Shown piece after piece: positions 46,296 to 55,014 of a stretch of DNA of 64,000 nt (position 1 is the first letter of the stretch; each line of letters starts with the position of its first letter). This DNA comes from Apibacter adventoris (GTDB lineage Bacteria; Bacteroidota; Bacteroidia; Flavobacteriales; Weeksellaceae), in NCBI RefSeq assembly GCF_002964975.1, contig NZ_PSZM01000045.1, positions 62,001 to 126,000 of the forward strand, written 5' to 3'. The position numbers were made by a program, and so were the translations under genes. The notes beneath the pieces were generated by a model that ran no database searches, had not been told where the DNA came from, and saw only the letters and a list, made by a program, of their open reading frames with translations.

Positions 46296-48566
46296 TTATT
46301 TCCTTATTTGAGCATCTAATACTGCAATAGTTGCTATACTTATAATTTCTTCTACGCTTGAGCGCATGCTCATAATATGAATGGGCTGGCTTAATCCCAT
46401 TAATACAGGACCTATTACCTGAGCATATTTTAATCCTTTAACTAGTTTATAGCTTAAATTAGCAGAAGTTAGATCCGGAAAAATTAAAATATTTGCTGTT
46501 TTATTTCCAATTTTAGAAAATGGAAATGCATTTAATAATTCTTCATCTAAAGCAAAATCTGGTTGCATTTCTCCATCAACTATTAAATTAGGTTCCGTTT
46601 CATGTAAAATTTCTACAGCTTTAGCTACTTTTTTTGAAATGGGTGAACAATTAGAAAAATTTTCATAGGATAATAAAGCGACTCTTGGTTTAATAGCTAA
46701 AGCTTTAGCTAATTTAGCCGTAAGCTGGGTAATCTCAACTAAATCTTCTGAATTAGGTTCTACATTAATAGATGTATCTGCTATGAATATAGGACCTTTC
46801 TTTGTTATTAAAATCATAGATGATGCAACCTTTTTAGAATCTTTATCTTTGTCAATGACTTCTAAAATTGGCTGCAAGGAACTTTTATAACTTTTTGAAA
46901 AACCTGTAAGTAATGCATCTGCATCACCCATTTCTACAGCTAAAGGACCATAATAATCTCTACTTTTCAATAATCTATTAGCATGATAGATAGAGCTTAT
47001 TCCATTCCTTTGTCTTTTATTATAAAGGTATTGAGCATATTTTTCAAATTTTTCCTTATTTTCTATATCATCCATATCGAGAATAGGAAGATCAAATTCT
47101 AAGTTATATTCTTTTTTAGTAGCTTCTATTTTAGATCTTTTCCCTAATAATATGGGCTTAGCAATACCTTCTTCTGCAAGGATTTGAGCAGCTTTCAAAA
47201 CATTATATTCTTCAGCATTATTTAATAATAATTTTTTCGGATTTGCTTTAGCACGGGTTTGCATCAATCTCATTAATTTTTGATCTGCACCTTCCATTCT
47301 ATCTAACAATTCTTCTTCATATGCTTTCCAATCAGTAATTTGTTTTTGAGCAACTCCAGTTTCCATAGCTGCTTTAGCTACAGCCATTGAAACCCTTGTT
47401 ATTAATCGATTATCAAAAGGTTTAGGAATAATATAATCTCTTCCAAATTTCATATTCTTTACATTATAAGCCAAGCTCACTTGTTCCGGAACGCTTTCTT
47501 TTGCTAAATCGGCTAATGCTCTTACAGCAGCCAACTGCATTTCTGAATTTATATCTTTTGCCCTAACATCCAATGCTCCTCTAAAAATGTATGGAAAACC
47601 TAATACATTATTTACCTGATTAGGATAATCACTTCTACCTGTAGCCATAATGACATCTTTCCGAGTCTTAATTGCTAAATTATAATCAATTTCCGGTGTT
47701 GGATTAGCCATCGCAAAAACAATTGGATTAGCGTTCATGGACATCAACATAGCCGGTGAAACTATATTTCCTTTAGAAAGACCAATAAACACATCACTGT
47801 CTTTCATCGCATCTTCCAATGTTCGATCAGATGTTTCTACTGCAAACTCTTTTTTTTCCTCATTTATATCTGTTCTTCCTTTATAAATAACTCCTTTACT
47901 ATCGCACATTAAAATATTTTCAGGACTAGCCCCTAAAGCTTTATATAAGCGAGTACATGAAATGGCAGCTGCTCCTGCTCCGCTAACAACTATTTTTACC
48001 TTTGATATATCTTTAGAAGATAATTCTAATGCATTTAAAAGTGCTGCTGCAGAAATAATTGCTGTTCCATGTTGGTCATCATGCATTACCGGAATGTCTA
48101 GCTCAGCTTTTAATCTTTTCTCTATTTCAAAAGCTTCCGGAGCTTTAATATCTTCTAAATTAATTCCTCCAAATGTAGGAGCTATAGATTTTACAATTTC
48201 AATAAATTTATTTGGATCTGTTTCATTTACTTCTATATCAAAAACATTTATTCCTGCAAATATTTTAAATAAAAGTCCTTTTCCTTCCATAACCGGTTTA
48301 GATGCTTCTGCACCTATATTTCCCAAACCTAGAACTGCTGTTCCGTTAGAAATTACGGCCACTAAATTTCCTTTAGAAGTATATTTATAACTATCTGCCG
48401 GTTTTTTATTAATTTCTATGCAAGGCTCTGCTACGCCTGGTGAATATGCTAAAGATAAATCTCTTTGCGTAGAATGGGGTTTAGTGGGTATAACTTCAAT
48501 TTTTCCTTCTGGTTTTGAACTATGATATTCTAGAGCTTCTTTTATTAAATTTTTTTCTTTTGACAT
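46296..48566 (-). CDS. maeB: NADP-dependent malic enzyme with phosphotransacetylase-like domain
   Basis: A 756-residue MaeB-type protein. The malic enzyme half (1-420) has RDLSLAYSPGVAEPC, DIEVNETDPNKFIEIVKSIAPTF, DDQHGTAIISAAALLNAL and the Rossmann loop VVSGAGAAAISC. The C-terminal half (about 430-756) is phosphotransacetylase-like but normally regulatory. The enzyme makes pyruvate, CO2 and NADPH from malate. Fusion and length match bacterial MaeB. It is the first gene of the maeB-ruvA-sprA-gcvH-vanZ run and has its own promoter box. Confidence 0.96.
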   Translation of the reverse strand: MSKEKNLIKEALEYHSSKPEGKIEVIPTKPHSTQRDLSLAYSPGVAEPCIEINKKPADSYKYTSKGNLVAVISNGTAVLGLGNIGAEASKPVMEGKGLLFKIFAGINVFDIEVNETDPNKFIEIVKSIAPTFGGINLEDIKAPEAFEIEKRLKAELDIPVMHDDQHGTAIISAAALLNALELSSKDISKVKIVVSGAGAAAISCTRLYKALGASPENILMCDSKGVIYKGRTDINEEKKEFAVETSDRTLEDAMKDSDVFIGLSKGNIVSPAMLMSMNANPIVFAMANPTPEIDYNLAIKTRKDVIMATGRSDYPNQVNNVLGFPYIFRGALDVRAKDINSEMQLAAVRALADLAKESVPEQVSLAYNVKNMKFGRDYIIPKPFDNRLITRVSMAVAKAAMETGVAQKQITDWKAYEEELLDRMEGADQKLMRLMQTRAKANPKKLLLNNAEEYNVLKAAQILAEEGIAKPILLGKRSKIEATKKEYNLEFDLPILDMDDIENKEKFEKYAQYLYNKRQRNGISSIYHANRLLKSRDYYGPLAVEMGDADALLTGFSKSYKSSLQPILEVIDKDKDSKKVASSMILITKKGPIFIADTSINVEPNSEDLVEITQLTAKLAKALAIKPRVALLSYENFSNCSPISKKVAKAVEILHETEPNLIVDGEMQPDFALDEELLNAFPFSKIGNKTANILIFPDLTSANLSYKLVKGLKYAQVIGPVLMGLSQPIHIMSMRSSVEEIISIATIAVLDAQIRK

Positions 48567-48585
48567 AATTATGAAATTAAACTTA

Positions 48586-48593
48586 CAAAAATA
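48586..48593 (-). promoter_or_regulatory. -7 promoter box of the maeB operon
   Basis: Read on the minus strand, 48593-48586 is TATTTTTG, an exact TAnnTTTG box, 20 bases before the maeB start codon. Confidence 0.5.
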
Positions 48594-48800
48594 TATATTT
48601 TTATTTTATTTTTACGAAAAATAATCCTTTTCCTAAAGGATTTAGATATATAATTTATTTTCAAATTATTAAAATCTCTATTTCTTTTTTTAATTAATTT
48701 AAATAAAAATATGATAATTCTTTATACATTAAAAACTTAAGTATCCTGAAAATATGAAAGAATAAATTATGTATTTTAGCAATTTGAATGTAATTAATTT

Positions 48801-49628
48801 ATGAATACTCTTGAAAATTGTGTACAAAAGTTAAAACCAAAAAATTTTTCTTTTCCTGTAAAAGATATTTTAACTGAATCTTTTCAAATTTGGTCTAAAA
48901 TTCTATTTTTAGGAATATTTTCCATGTTGTTTACATTTAGTTTAATTTCTTTAGGAATGTTACTTTGTAATAATTATTGGAACATCTCTTCAATAGATAA
49001 TGAATTTTTAATAGCTTTAAAAAATATTCCATTAAAAAACACTTATTATAATAATATTAATTCTTCAAAAGAGATATGGAATATTTATTACAATTATTTC
49101 TCAAATCCTTATATAATAATTAGATTCCTTATCTTATTAGTTATAAAAATATTAATTTCTCCTTTATATTCCGGAGTTATATATTGCGCTTATAAATATG
49201 ATAATTTTGGAAAAGCCTCTTTTAATGATCTTATATCTGGGTTTGAAGGTAAAAGATTTTTAAATTTAATTGTATTAAATACCATATACCTTATAATTAT
49301 GATTTGCAGTATTATTTTTATGTATATTCCTATGATATTTTTTGCTCCCGCTTTTACATTAGCAGGAGCTTTTGTTGCTATACATAATATATCTGCATTT
49401 AAAGCTATTAAGTATAGTACAAAAATTGCTTATATTAATTTTGGGAAAATGTTTTTCCTTACTTTTATTATTTTTTTAACAGGAAATTTCTTAGGAACCC
49501 TTCTTATGAGTATATACGCTTTTATATTTACGATTCCTTTTTCTTTAGTTATAATTTATATTATTTACAAAAAAATAATAGGATACAATTTTTTTTATAA
49601 ATCCTCTGCGGAAGCGAATGAAAAATGA
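48801..49628 (+). CDS. Multi-pass membrane protein of unknown function (275 aa)
   Basis: A 275-residue protein with about six hydrophobic segments (roughly 37-55, 105-130, 155-175, 178-200, 215-238, 240-258) and a polar N-terminus (KPKNFSFPVKDILTESFQIW). The motif AFVAIHNISAFKAIKYSTKIA before the last helices resembles the regularly spaced amphipathic helices of glycerophosphodiester-phosphodiesterase-associated membrane domains. That is only a shape resemblance, and I do not name a function. It lies 15 bp upstream of a ClC channel gene and is probably cotranscribed with it. Confidence 0.75.
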   Translation: MNTLENCVQKLKPKNFSFPVKDILTESFQIWSKILFLGIFSMLFTFSLISLGMLLCNNYWNISSIDNEFLIALKNIPLKNTYYNNINSSKEIWNIYYNYFSNPYIIIRFLILLVIKILISPLYSGVIYCAYKYDNFGKASFNDLISGFEGKRFLNLIVLNTIYLIIMICSIIFMYIPMIFFAPAFTLAGAFVAIHNISAFKAIKYSTKIAYINFGKMFFLTFIIFLTGNFLGTLLMSIYAFIFTIPFSLVIIYIIYKKIIGYNFFYKSSAEANEK

Positions 49629-49643
49629 TTATTAAATAATATC

Positions 49644-51422
49644 ATGTTAAAAAAAAGTAAAATAAAACTCTATATATTCATTCGGAAATTTCGTTATCAG
49701 AATCCACAAATTTTTATATACCTAACAAGTACTCTCATAGGAATTATAGGAGGTATAAGTGCCGTTGTTATTAAAAATATGGTTACACTAACGGAAGAAC
49801 TAGTATATCATAACAGTAAAATTCGTTTTAATTATTGGACAATTTTTTTTCCGGCTATAGGAATTCTATTAACTATACTTTTTATAAAATATTTTGTAAA
49901 AAATGATATTAGCCACGGAGTAGCAAAAGTTTTATATGCAATTTCAAAAAATAGAAGTAAAATTGAAAAACAGAATACATACAGTTCTATAATTTCCAGT
50001 AGTTTAACCGTGGGGTTTGGAGGGTCTGTAGGATTAGAAGCTCCTATAGTTTATACAGGTGCTGCAATAGGTTCTAATATTGCTCAGCAATTAAACCTTA
50101 CACTTAAATTAAGAACTCTTTTTATTGCCTGTGGCTGTTCAGCAGCTATTGCAGGAATCTTCAAAGCTCCCATTGCTGCCATCATTTTTTCTTTAGAAGT
50201 AATTATGCTTGATTTAAGTATGTGGTCTTTAATACCCATTTTAATATCATCAACTACAGGAGCATTAATATCTTATTTTTTTATGGGAGATAAAATATCT
50301 TTTTATTTTGCAGTTTTCGAACCATTTGACAAAACTAAAATTCCATTTTATATAGTTTTAGGAATATTTTGCGGTTTGTTTTCTTTATATTTTGTAAAAA
50401 TTAACCGGGTAATTGAAAAAAAACTATCAGAACAAAAAAATATTTATTTCAAGGCTTGTTTAGGGGGGCTTGGTTTAGGTATTTTGATTTTTATATTGCC
50501 TCCTTTATTCGGAGAGGGTTATGTAGGATTACAACACCTTATGGGAAATTATCCCAATACAATTATGAGTAATTCTATATTTTTCAGTTTAGATGATAAT
50601 TCCTTTTCCTTAATTTGTTTCTTATTAATTTTATTATTTATTAAAGTCATAGCGAGCAGTTTAACCACTGCTTCCGGGGGAATAGGTGGCGTTTTTGCCC
50701 CAGCATTATTTACAGGAGGAATTTTAGGTTACATTTTTGCAAAAATCATAAATTTACTTCAGTGGTTTAAACTTTCCGAACATAACTTTACTTTGGTAGG
50801 TATGGCTGGCGTTATGTCAGGAATTATGCATGCTCCTTTTACCTCGATTTTTTTGATTGCAGAAATAACCGGAGGTTATACTCTATTATTTCCTCTCATT
50901 GTTGTCTCTACTATTGCATATTTAGTAAAATATAAATTCGACAAATATTCTGTATATACCTACTCTTTAAGGAAAAATAATCAACTCATCACCCATAATA
51001 AAGATAAAGAAGCTATAAGAAGATTAAATATTTATGATTTGATAGATCAAAGTTTTACAACTATTCCACTTACTCTTACTTTGAGCGAATTAGTAAAAAC
51101 CGTTTTACCTAATTCTAATAAAAATCTATTTGTAGTAGAAAAAAACACCGGAGAATTTGTAGGAATTATACAAATAGATGATATTTTAGATATTTTATTA
51201 GATAAATCTAAATATGAAAATCTACGTGTAGCAGATTTGGTGATTCCTCCTCCGGCAACTATATCTCTTAATCAGGATAATGAGTCAATATTTAAAGTTT
51301 TTGATAAAACGGATGCTTGGTATCTTCCAGTTATAGATAATTCTAAATATTTAGGAATGCTTTCTAAATCTAAATTGCTCCAAAAATACCGCAAACTAAT
51401 TGTAGATTTTTCTGAAGATTAA
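49644..51422 (+). CDS. ClC-family chloride channel/antiporter with CBS domains
   Basis: A 592-residue inner-membrane ClC protein. The selectivity regions are recognisable: SSLTVGFGGSVGLEAPIVYTGAA (the usual G(K/R)EGP is GLEAP here), TTASGGIGGVFAPALFTGG (GxFxP) and a following helix. The C-terminal CBS pair (about residues 465-585) would bind nucleotides or sense ionic strength. The first Glu of GLEAP is in the gating-Glu position. Whether it is a channel or a chloride/proton exchanger cannot be told here. It is cotranscribed with the upstream membrane protein. Confidence 0.93.
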   Translation: MLKKSKIKLYIFIRKFRYQNPQIFIYLTSTLIGIIGGISAVVIKNMVTLTEELVYHNSKIRFNYWTIFFPAIGILLTILFIKYFVKNDISHGVAKVLYAISKNRSKIEKQNTYSSIISSSLTVGFGGSVGLEAPIVYTGAAIGSNIAQQLNLTLKLRTLFIACGCSAAIAGIFKAPIAAIIFSLEVIMLDLSMWSLIPILISSTTGALISYFFMGDKISFYFAVFEPFDKTKIPFYIVLGIFCGLFSLYFVKINRVIEKKLSEQKNIYFKACLGGLGLGILIFILPPLFGEGYVGLQHLMGNYPNTIMSNSIFFSLDDNSFSLICFLLILLFIKVIASSLTTASGGIGGVFAPALFTGGILGYIFAKIINLLQWFKLSEHNFTLVGMAGVMSGIMHAPFTSIFLIAEITGGYTLLFPLIVVSTIAYLVKYKFDKYSVYTYSLRKNNQLITHNKDKEAIRRLNIYDLIDQSFTTIPLTLTLSELVKTVLPNSNKNLFVVEKNTGEFVGIIQIDDILDILLDKSKYENLRVADLVIPPPATISLNQDNESIFKVFDKTDAWYLPVIDNSKYLGMLSKSKLLQKYRKLIVDFSED

Positions 51423-51688
51423 TTTTTTAATTTATAATGAAAATTCTTAAATAAAACCAAGCTGTATCTGAAAATTAAATAAATCTGATATAAAATATTG
51501 AGATATTATATACTTTTAAAAATAGAATTGGAGAATTTCAATACCTACATTTACCATTTTTAAGTAAGGTTTAAAAAAATATTTCGAAAATTCGCCTAAG
51601 GAACATAGTTATAATATCAATTCTTAGATTTAAAAGTTCAGGATAAAAAATAAAATCTTAAAAATAATCTTATTCCCGAGTATAACCT

Positions 51689-51696
51689 TAATTTTG
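51689..51696 (+). promoter_or_regulatory. -7 promoter box of the PEBP gene
   Basis: TAATTTTG, an exact TAnnTTTG box, 21 bases before the start at 51717. Confidence 0.5.
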
Positions 51697-51716
51697 TTGA
51701 AAATAAAAACAGAAAT

Positions 51717-52256
51717 ATGGAAAAAGTATTTTTAATCCTAATGACATGTGTATACTGTTCAATACAGGCACAAAATTTTACATTAAAGAGCAAGACTATC
51801 CAGGGACAAGCAGAAAATAACCTAATGTTTAACGGAATGGGATGTAATGGAAAAAATATTTCACCCCAGTTATCTTGGGAAAATATTCCTCTAAATACAC
51901 AAAGTTTTGCAATAACCATCTACGACCCTGATGCTCCTACCGGAAGCGGATGGTGGCATTGGATTGTGTTTAATATTCCATCTAAAATAAAGGAATTGAA
52001 AGCAAATGCAGGAGATATTTCAAGCCATCTTGCTCCAACTGAGGCTATCCAAAGTAAAACAGACTTTGGCACCTATGGTTTTGGGGGACCTTGCCCGCCA
52101 ATAGGAGATCATCCACATCAATACATTATTACTGTATATGCTTTAAATATTCCACACTTAGATTTAGATAAAGATGCCTCACCTGCTTTAGTCGGATTCT
52201 ATTTACAGCAACATACCATAAAAAAAGCTTCTTTAATTTTTTATTCTCAGAGATAA
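51717..52256 (+). CDS. YbhB/YbcL-type PEBP (Raf-kinase-inhibitor-like) protein, secreted
   Basis: A 179-residue protein with a signal peptide (1-18, ending CSIQAQ) and a phosphatidylethanolamine-binding-protein fold. PQLSWENIPLNTQSFAITIY, DPDAPTGSGWWHWIVFNIP and the GGPCPPIGDHPHQYIITVYAL segment contain the conserved ligand-site Asp/His residues. It is expected in the periplasm. Family function in bacteria is unclear. It is monocistronic with its own promoter and terminator. Confidence 0.92.
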   Translation: MEKVFLILMTCVYCSIQAQNFTLKSKTIQGQAENNLMFNGMGCNGKNISPQLSWENIPLNTQSFAITIYDPDAPTGSGWWHWIVFNIPSKIKELKANAGDISSHLAPTEAIQSKTDFGTYGFGGPCPPIGDHPHQYIITVYALNIPHLDLDKDASPALVGFYLQQHTIKKASLIFYSQR

Positions 52257-52266
52257 ATATCCTCAT

Positions 52267-52310
52267 AAATCCGGTAATAATTTATTCATTTTCTACTTAC
52301 CGGATTTTTA
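52267..52310. terminator. Stem-loop terminator between convergent genes
   Basis: AAATCCGGTAA (52267-52277) pairs with TTACCGGATTT (52297-52307) around a 19-base loop and is followed by more T. It lies 11 bp after the PEBP stop, with the convergent regulator gene ending at its other foot. Confidence 0.75.
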
Positions 52311-52982
52311 AACTTCTTGTGAATACAAAGCTCTTAATACCCAATATCTAAAGTCAGAATCTAAAGTGAATGAGTAAAAAACAAGTTCATTTAAGGCTAA
52401 AACCATATTCTCTTCTTTTTTCTCGAAAATTCCCATCCTCATTCCTTCTCTATTAACCATAATACCAAACCTTCCTAATATTCTATGAATATTTTCTTTA
52501 CTGACGGATTCAAAAATAAGTACATCTCCATTTTTATAAGTAAATCCTTCCGGAAAATTTTGAGAATTATCAACTTCTATAGCTAAGAGATTAAATGGCG
52601 AACTATTAGGTATACTAATTTTAGGCAAAGTCTCTAAAAATTCAGGTTCAAGAAAATTACTGATATAATCATTAAAATTTACTGAAGAAACATACGGAAT
52701 CTCTACAAACCTATCCTTTTTCTTCAATTTTTCCATATCCAGTACTAAGCTGGTATCAAAATGCAATAATTCATTTACAGATAAATCTTTTAAAATAAAA
52801 TCATTTAATGGAATGCCAAAATATTTAGCAATATTAACAATAATTTCGATTTTAGGTTCTGCCCTCAATTCCTCATAAGAACTGATATTTCCCCTTGTAA
52901 GACTAAATATATCTGCAAATGCTTGCTGGCTTAAACCTTTAACGCTTCTAATTTTTTTTATATTCCTTCCTACTTTGCTCAT
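52308..52982 (-). CDS. XRE-family regulator with S24-like C-terminal domain
   Basis: I start the protein at the ATG at 52982 (224 residues), since the longer frame adds an unrelated leader. Residues 1-60 are an XRE HTH: GRNIKKIRSVKGLSQQAFADIFSLTRGNISSYEE, then KIEIIVNIAKYFGIPLNDFI. Residues about 120-224 resemble the peptidase S24/LexA-type fold (NLLAIEVDNSQNF, then TYKNGDVLIFE), but I cannot find the catalytic lysine, so self-cleavage is doubtful. It is divergent from the YbjN-PspA-flotillin-ATPase gene run, with a strong inverted repeat between them. I infer that it controls that run and itself. Confidence 0.88.
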   Translation of the reverse strand: MSKVGRNIKKIRSVKGLSQQAFADIFSLTRGNISSYEELRAEPKIEIIVNIAKYFGIPLNDFILKDLSVNELLHFDTSLVLDMEKLKKKDRFVEIPYVSSVNFNDYISNFLEPEFLETLPKISIPNSSPFNLLAIEVDNSQNFPEGFTYKNGDVLIFESVSKENIHRILGRFGIMVNREGMRMGIFEKKEENMVLALNELVFYSFTLDSDFRYWVLRALYSQEV

Positions 52983-53021
52983 AAAAATGCTAAATTTTTT
53001 TGCAATTAAAAAATATTTAGC

Positions 53022-53050
53022 TATATTTGCTAAAACTATTAGCAAATATA
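53022..53050. promoter_or_regulatory. Symmetric operator carrying divergent promoter boxes
   Basis: TATATTTGCTAA (53022-53033) and TTAGCAAATATA (53039-53050) form a perfect 12-bp inverted repeat with spacer AACTA. Each arm begins with TATATTTG, an exact TAnnTTTG box pointing toward its own gene, so one protein dimer could cover both promoters. A further TATATTTG for the plus-strand gene lies at 53056-53063. Confidence 0.75.
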
Positions 53051-53084
53051 TTACATATATTTGAGATAACTAAAACTCACTCGC

Positions 53085-53474
53085 ATGTATTTCAAAAAAA
53101 TAGAAAATTTCATTTCCGAACTGGGACATACAATTTCCTATAAAGATGAAAAACAAAGTATATTTTGTATTGAAAATGAAGAAGATGGCATTAAAAACCT
53201 CATAATAGGAATTGCTCCACCTATAGTCGTTTTAGAACAATACATATTCACCTTACATAACGACGATAAAGAAATATTAAAATCTTTATTACAAAAAAAC
53301 AGAGATATAGTGCATGGTGCTTTTGTTTTGGATGAAACCGGAAAAAAAGTGATTTTTCGGTATACTCTGCAAATTGAGCATCTGGACATTAATGAATTAG
53401 AAGGAGCTTTAAACTCTTTAGGTCTTTTACTAAGTGAATATTATGAACAAATACTAGAATTTTCAAAAAAATAA
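53085..53474 (+). CDS. YbjN / CesT-Tir-chaperone-like small protein (129 aa)
   Basis: A 129-residue soluble alpha/beta protein without a signal peptide. The order beta-rich N-half (ISYKDEKQSIFCIEN, LIIGIAPPIVVLEQYIF), helix (KEILKSLLQKNRDIVHGAFVLDE), strand (KVIFRYTLQIEHLD) and C-terminal helix (ELEGALNSLGLLLSEYYEQI) is that of YbjN/DUF2170-type proteins in the type III chaperone-like fold. Such proteins often precede pspA-like genes. It is the first gene of the run and lies 11 bp before pspA. It may act as a chaperone or adaptor for the PspA or ATPase component (inference). Confidence 0.75.
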   Translation: MYFKKIENFISELGHTISYKDEKQSIFCIENEEDGIKNLIIGIAPPIVVLEQYIFTLHNDDKEILKSLLQKNRDIVHGAFVLDETGKKVIFRYTLQIEHLDINELEGALNSLGLLLSEYYEQILEFSKK

Positions 53475-53485
53475 AAAAAATTATT

Positions 53486-54187
53486 ATGAATATCTTTAAA
53501 CGACTTTTACGAATAGGAACAGCAGAAATACATTCTGTTGTAGACAAAATGGAAGATCCTATAAGAATGACTGAACAAGGAATTAGAGAAATGAAAGAAG
53601 ATTTGGAAAAAAGTCTGGAAGCTCTTGCCCAAGTAAAAGCCCTTGCAATACGGGCAAAAAATGATATCATAAAAAAATCTTCTGATGCTGAAGATTATGA
53701 AAATAAAGCGTTTCTACTCATGTCAAAAGCTCAAAAAGGCGAGTTGGATGCAATACAAGCAGAAAAATTAGCTAAAGAAGCCCTTTCTCTTAAAGCTCAT
53801 CTACTTTCTGAAGTAGAAATTCTCAATGGTGAGAAAATTCAGCATGAAAATGCTGTTGATGAAATGCAAAAAAATGTTGAAATATTAAAATTTAATATCA
53901 ACAAGTGGGAAAACGAATTACGCATTTTAAGAGCCCGTGTAAAAGTAAGTAAAGCTACAAAAGAAGTAAATAAACAACTTGCTCAAATTGATAACAACAG
54001 CACCATCAGTATGTTAGAAAAAATGAAAGAAAAAGTTACAGAAGAAGAAGCCTTAGCAGAAGCTTACGGAGAATTGGCTAACCAAAATATTTCTATTGAT
54101 GAAGAAATAGACCGTGCTATAGGCAAAGACTCTTTAAAAGTAAACAATGATTTAGATAACATAAAAAAAAGGTTAGGGATGGAATAA
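53486..54187 (+). CDS. pspA: PspA/IM30 family membrane-stress protein
   Basis: A 233-residue, almost wholly helical coiled-coil protein. It opens with the amphipathic membrane-binding helix MNIFKRLLRIGTAEIHSVVD. The conserved MEDPIRMTEQGIREMKEDL follows, then long heptad helices to the C-terminal helix with IDRAIGKDSLKVNNDLDNIK. PspA/Vipp1 proteins are bacterial relatives of ESCRT-III and assemble on damaged membranes. The length is usual. It sits between a YbjN-like gene and a YqiJ-like gene, and no pspBC or pspF is present, so this is not the enterobacterial phage-shock operon. Confidence 0.93.
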   Translation: MNIFKRLLRIGTAEIHSVVDKMEDPIRMTEQGIREMKEDLEKSLEALAQVKALAIRAKNDIIKKSSDAEDYENKAFLLMSKAQKGELDAIQAEKLAKEALSLKAHLLSEVEILNGEKIQHENAVDEMQKNVEILKFNINKWENELRILRARVKVSKATKEVNKQLAQIDNNSTISMLEKMKEKVTEEEALAEAYGELANQNISIDEEIDRAIGKDSLKVNNDLDNIKKRLGME

Positions 54188-54231
54188 ATCCGAATTCAAA
54201 ACCAACTTTATAATCTAAAACTAACCTTGTC

Positions 54232-54978
54232 ATGACTGAATTGCTACATTCTTTTTTCTACCCTTTATCTAATGCCATCATGAGTGGTTTTATGATAGTT
54301 ATACTTATCTACTGGCTGTTCTCTTTTCTTGGAATAGGATTAGGTGAATTGGATTTTGGGACAGATTTCGGGACAGATATAGACTCGGATATTGATGTAG
54401 ATACTCATGTAGAAACAGACACCCAGCCGGATACAAATTATCATGGAAAAGCTTCTTCTTATCCAGAATTAGACGACAACCATGTTACACATGAAAATGA
54501 AGGAGACGGCCTATTTATACGTTTTTTAAAATTCATGAATGTCGGAAAAGTTCCTTTTATGCTAATTTTATCTACTTTAAAATTTTTTACCTGGGTAGGT
54601 TCTTTAATTACCACTCAATTTACCCCCGTAGGAAACTGGGGCTGGAAATCGGTTTTTATTTTAATTCCTTGTTTTATTGTCGGAGCAGTTCTTACTAAAT
54701 ATGCGACCAACCCACTGGCACGTTTTCTTTCCAAAACCGGATACCAAGGTGAAGAAAGAACCGAATTTCTTGGAAGATCCGGTCGAATGATATCTACTAT
54801 TTCTAAAGATAAGATAGGAAGTGCAGAATTTATTATTGAAAAAAATCCGATACGTCTCAACGTAATCAGCCAAAGCGGTGAGGAAATTAAATATGGAGAA
54901 TCAGTAATGATTACAGATGAAACTCAAGATAAAAAATTTTATTACGTTACCAAAGAAGTTACTATTGATCAAAATTAA
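54232..54978 (+). CDS. YqiJ-like OB-fold membrane protein
   Basis: A 248-residue protein. One N-terminal membrane helix (about 15-36) is followed by an Asp-rich linker (residues 43-70, with repeated FGTD and DxDxD), then two helices (about 103-125 and 140-160). The C-terminal soluble OB-fold domain (about 175-248) contains GEERTEFLGRSGRMISTI and GESVMITDETQDKKFYYV. This is the YqiJ/NfeD-like arrangement that is normally encoded beside a flotillin, as here. It is presumed to sit in the inner membrane as the flotillin's partner. Confidence 0.87.
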   Translation: MTELLHSFFYPLSNAIMSGFMIVILIYWLFSFLGIGLGELDFGTDFGTDIDSDIDVDTHVETDTQPDTNYHGKASSYPELDDNHVTHENEGDGLFIRFLKFMNVGKVPFMLILSTLKFFTWVGSLITTQFTPVGNWGWKSVFILIPCFIVGAVLTKYATNPLARFLSKTGYQGEERTEFLGRSGRMISTISKDKIGSAEFIIEKNPIRLNVISQSGEEIKYGESVMITDETQDKKFYYVTKEVTIDQN

Positions 54979-55014
54979 TCATATAAATATCAACATTTAA
55001 AAACATTTAATATT

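Noticed and set aside
48623-48642. Hairpin AATCCTTT-TCCT-AAAGGATT between maeB and the next gene
   Set aside because: Perfect 8-bp stem but no T-tract and no gene ending into it; it could matter, but nothing supports a specific role.
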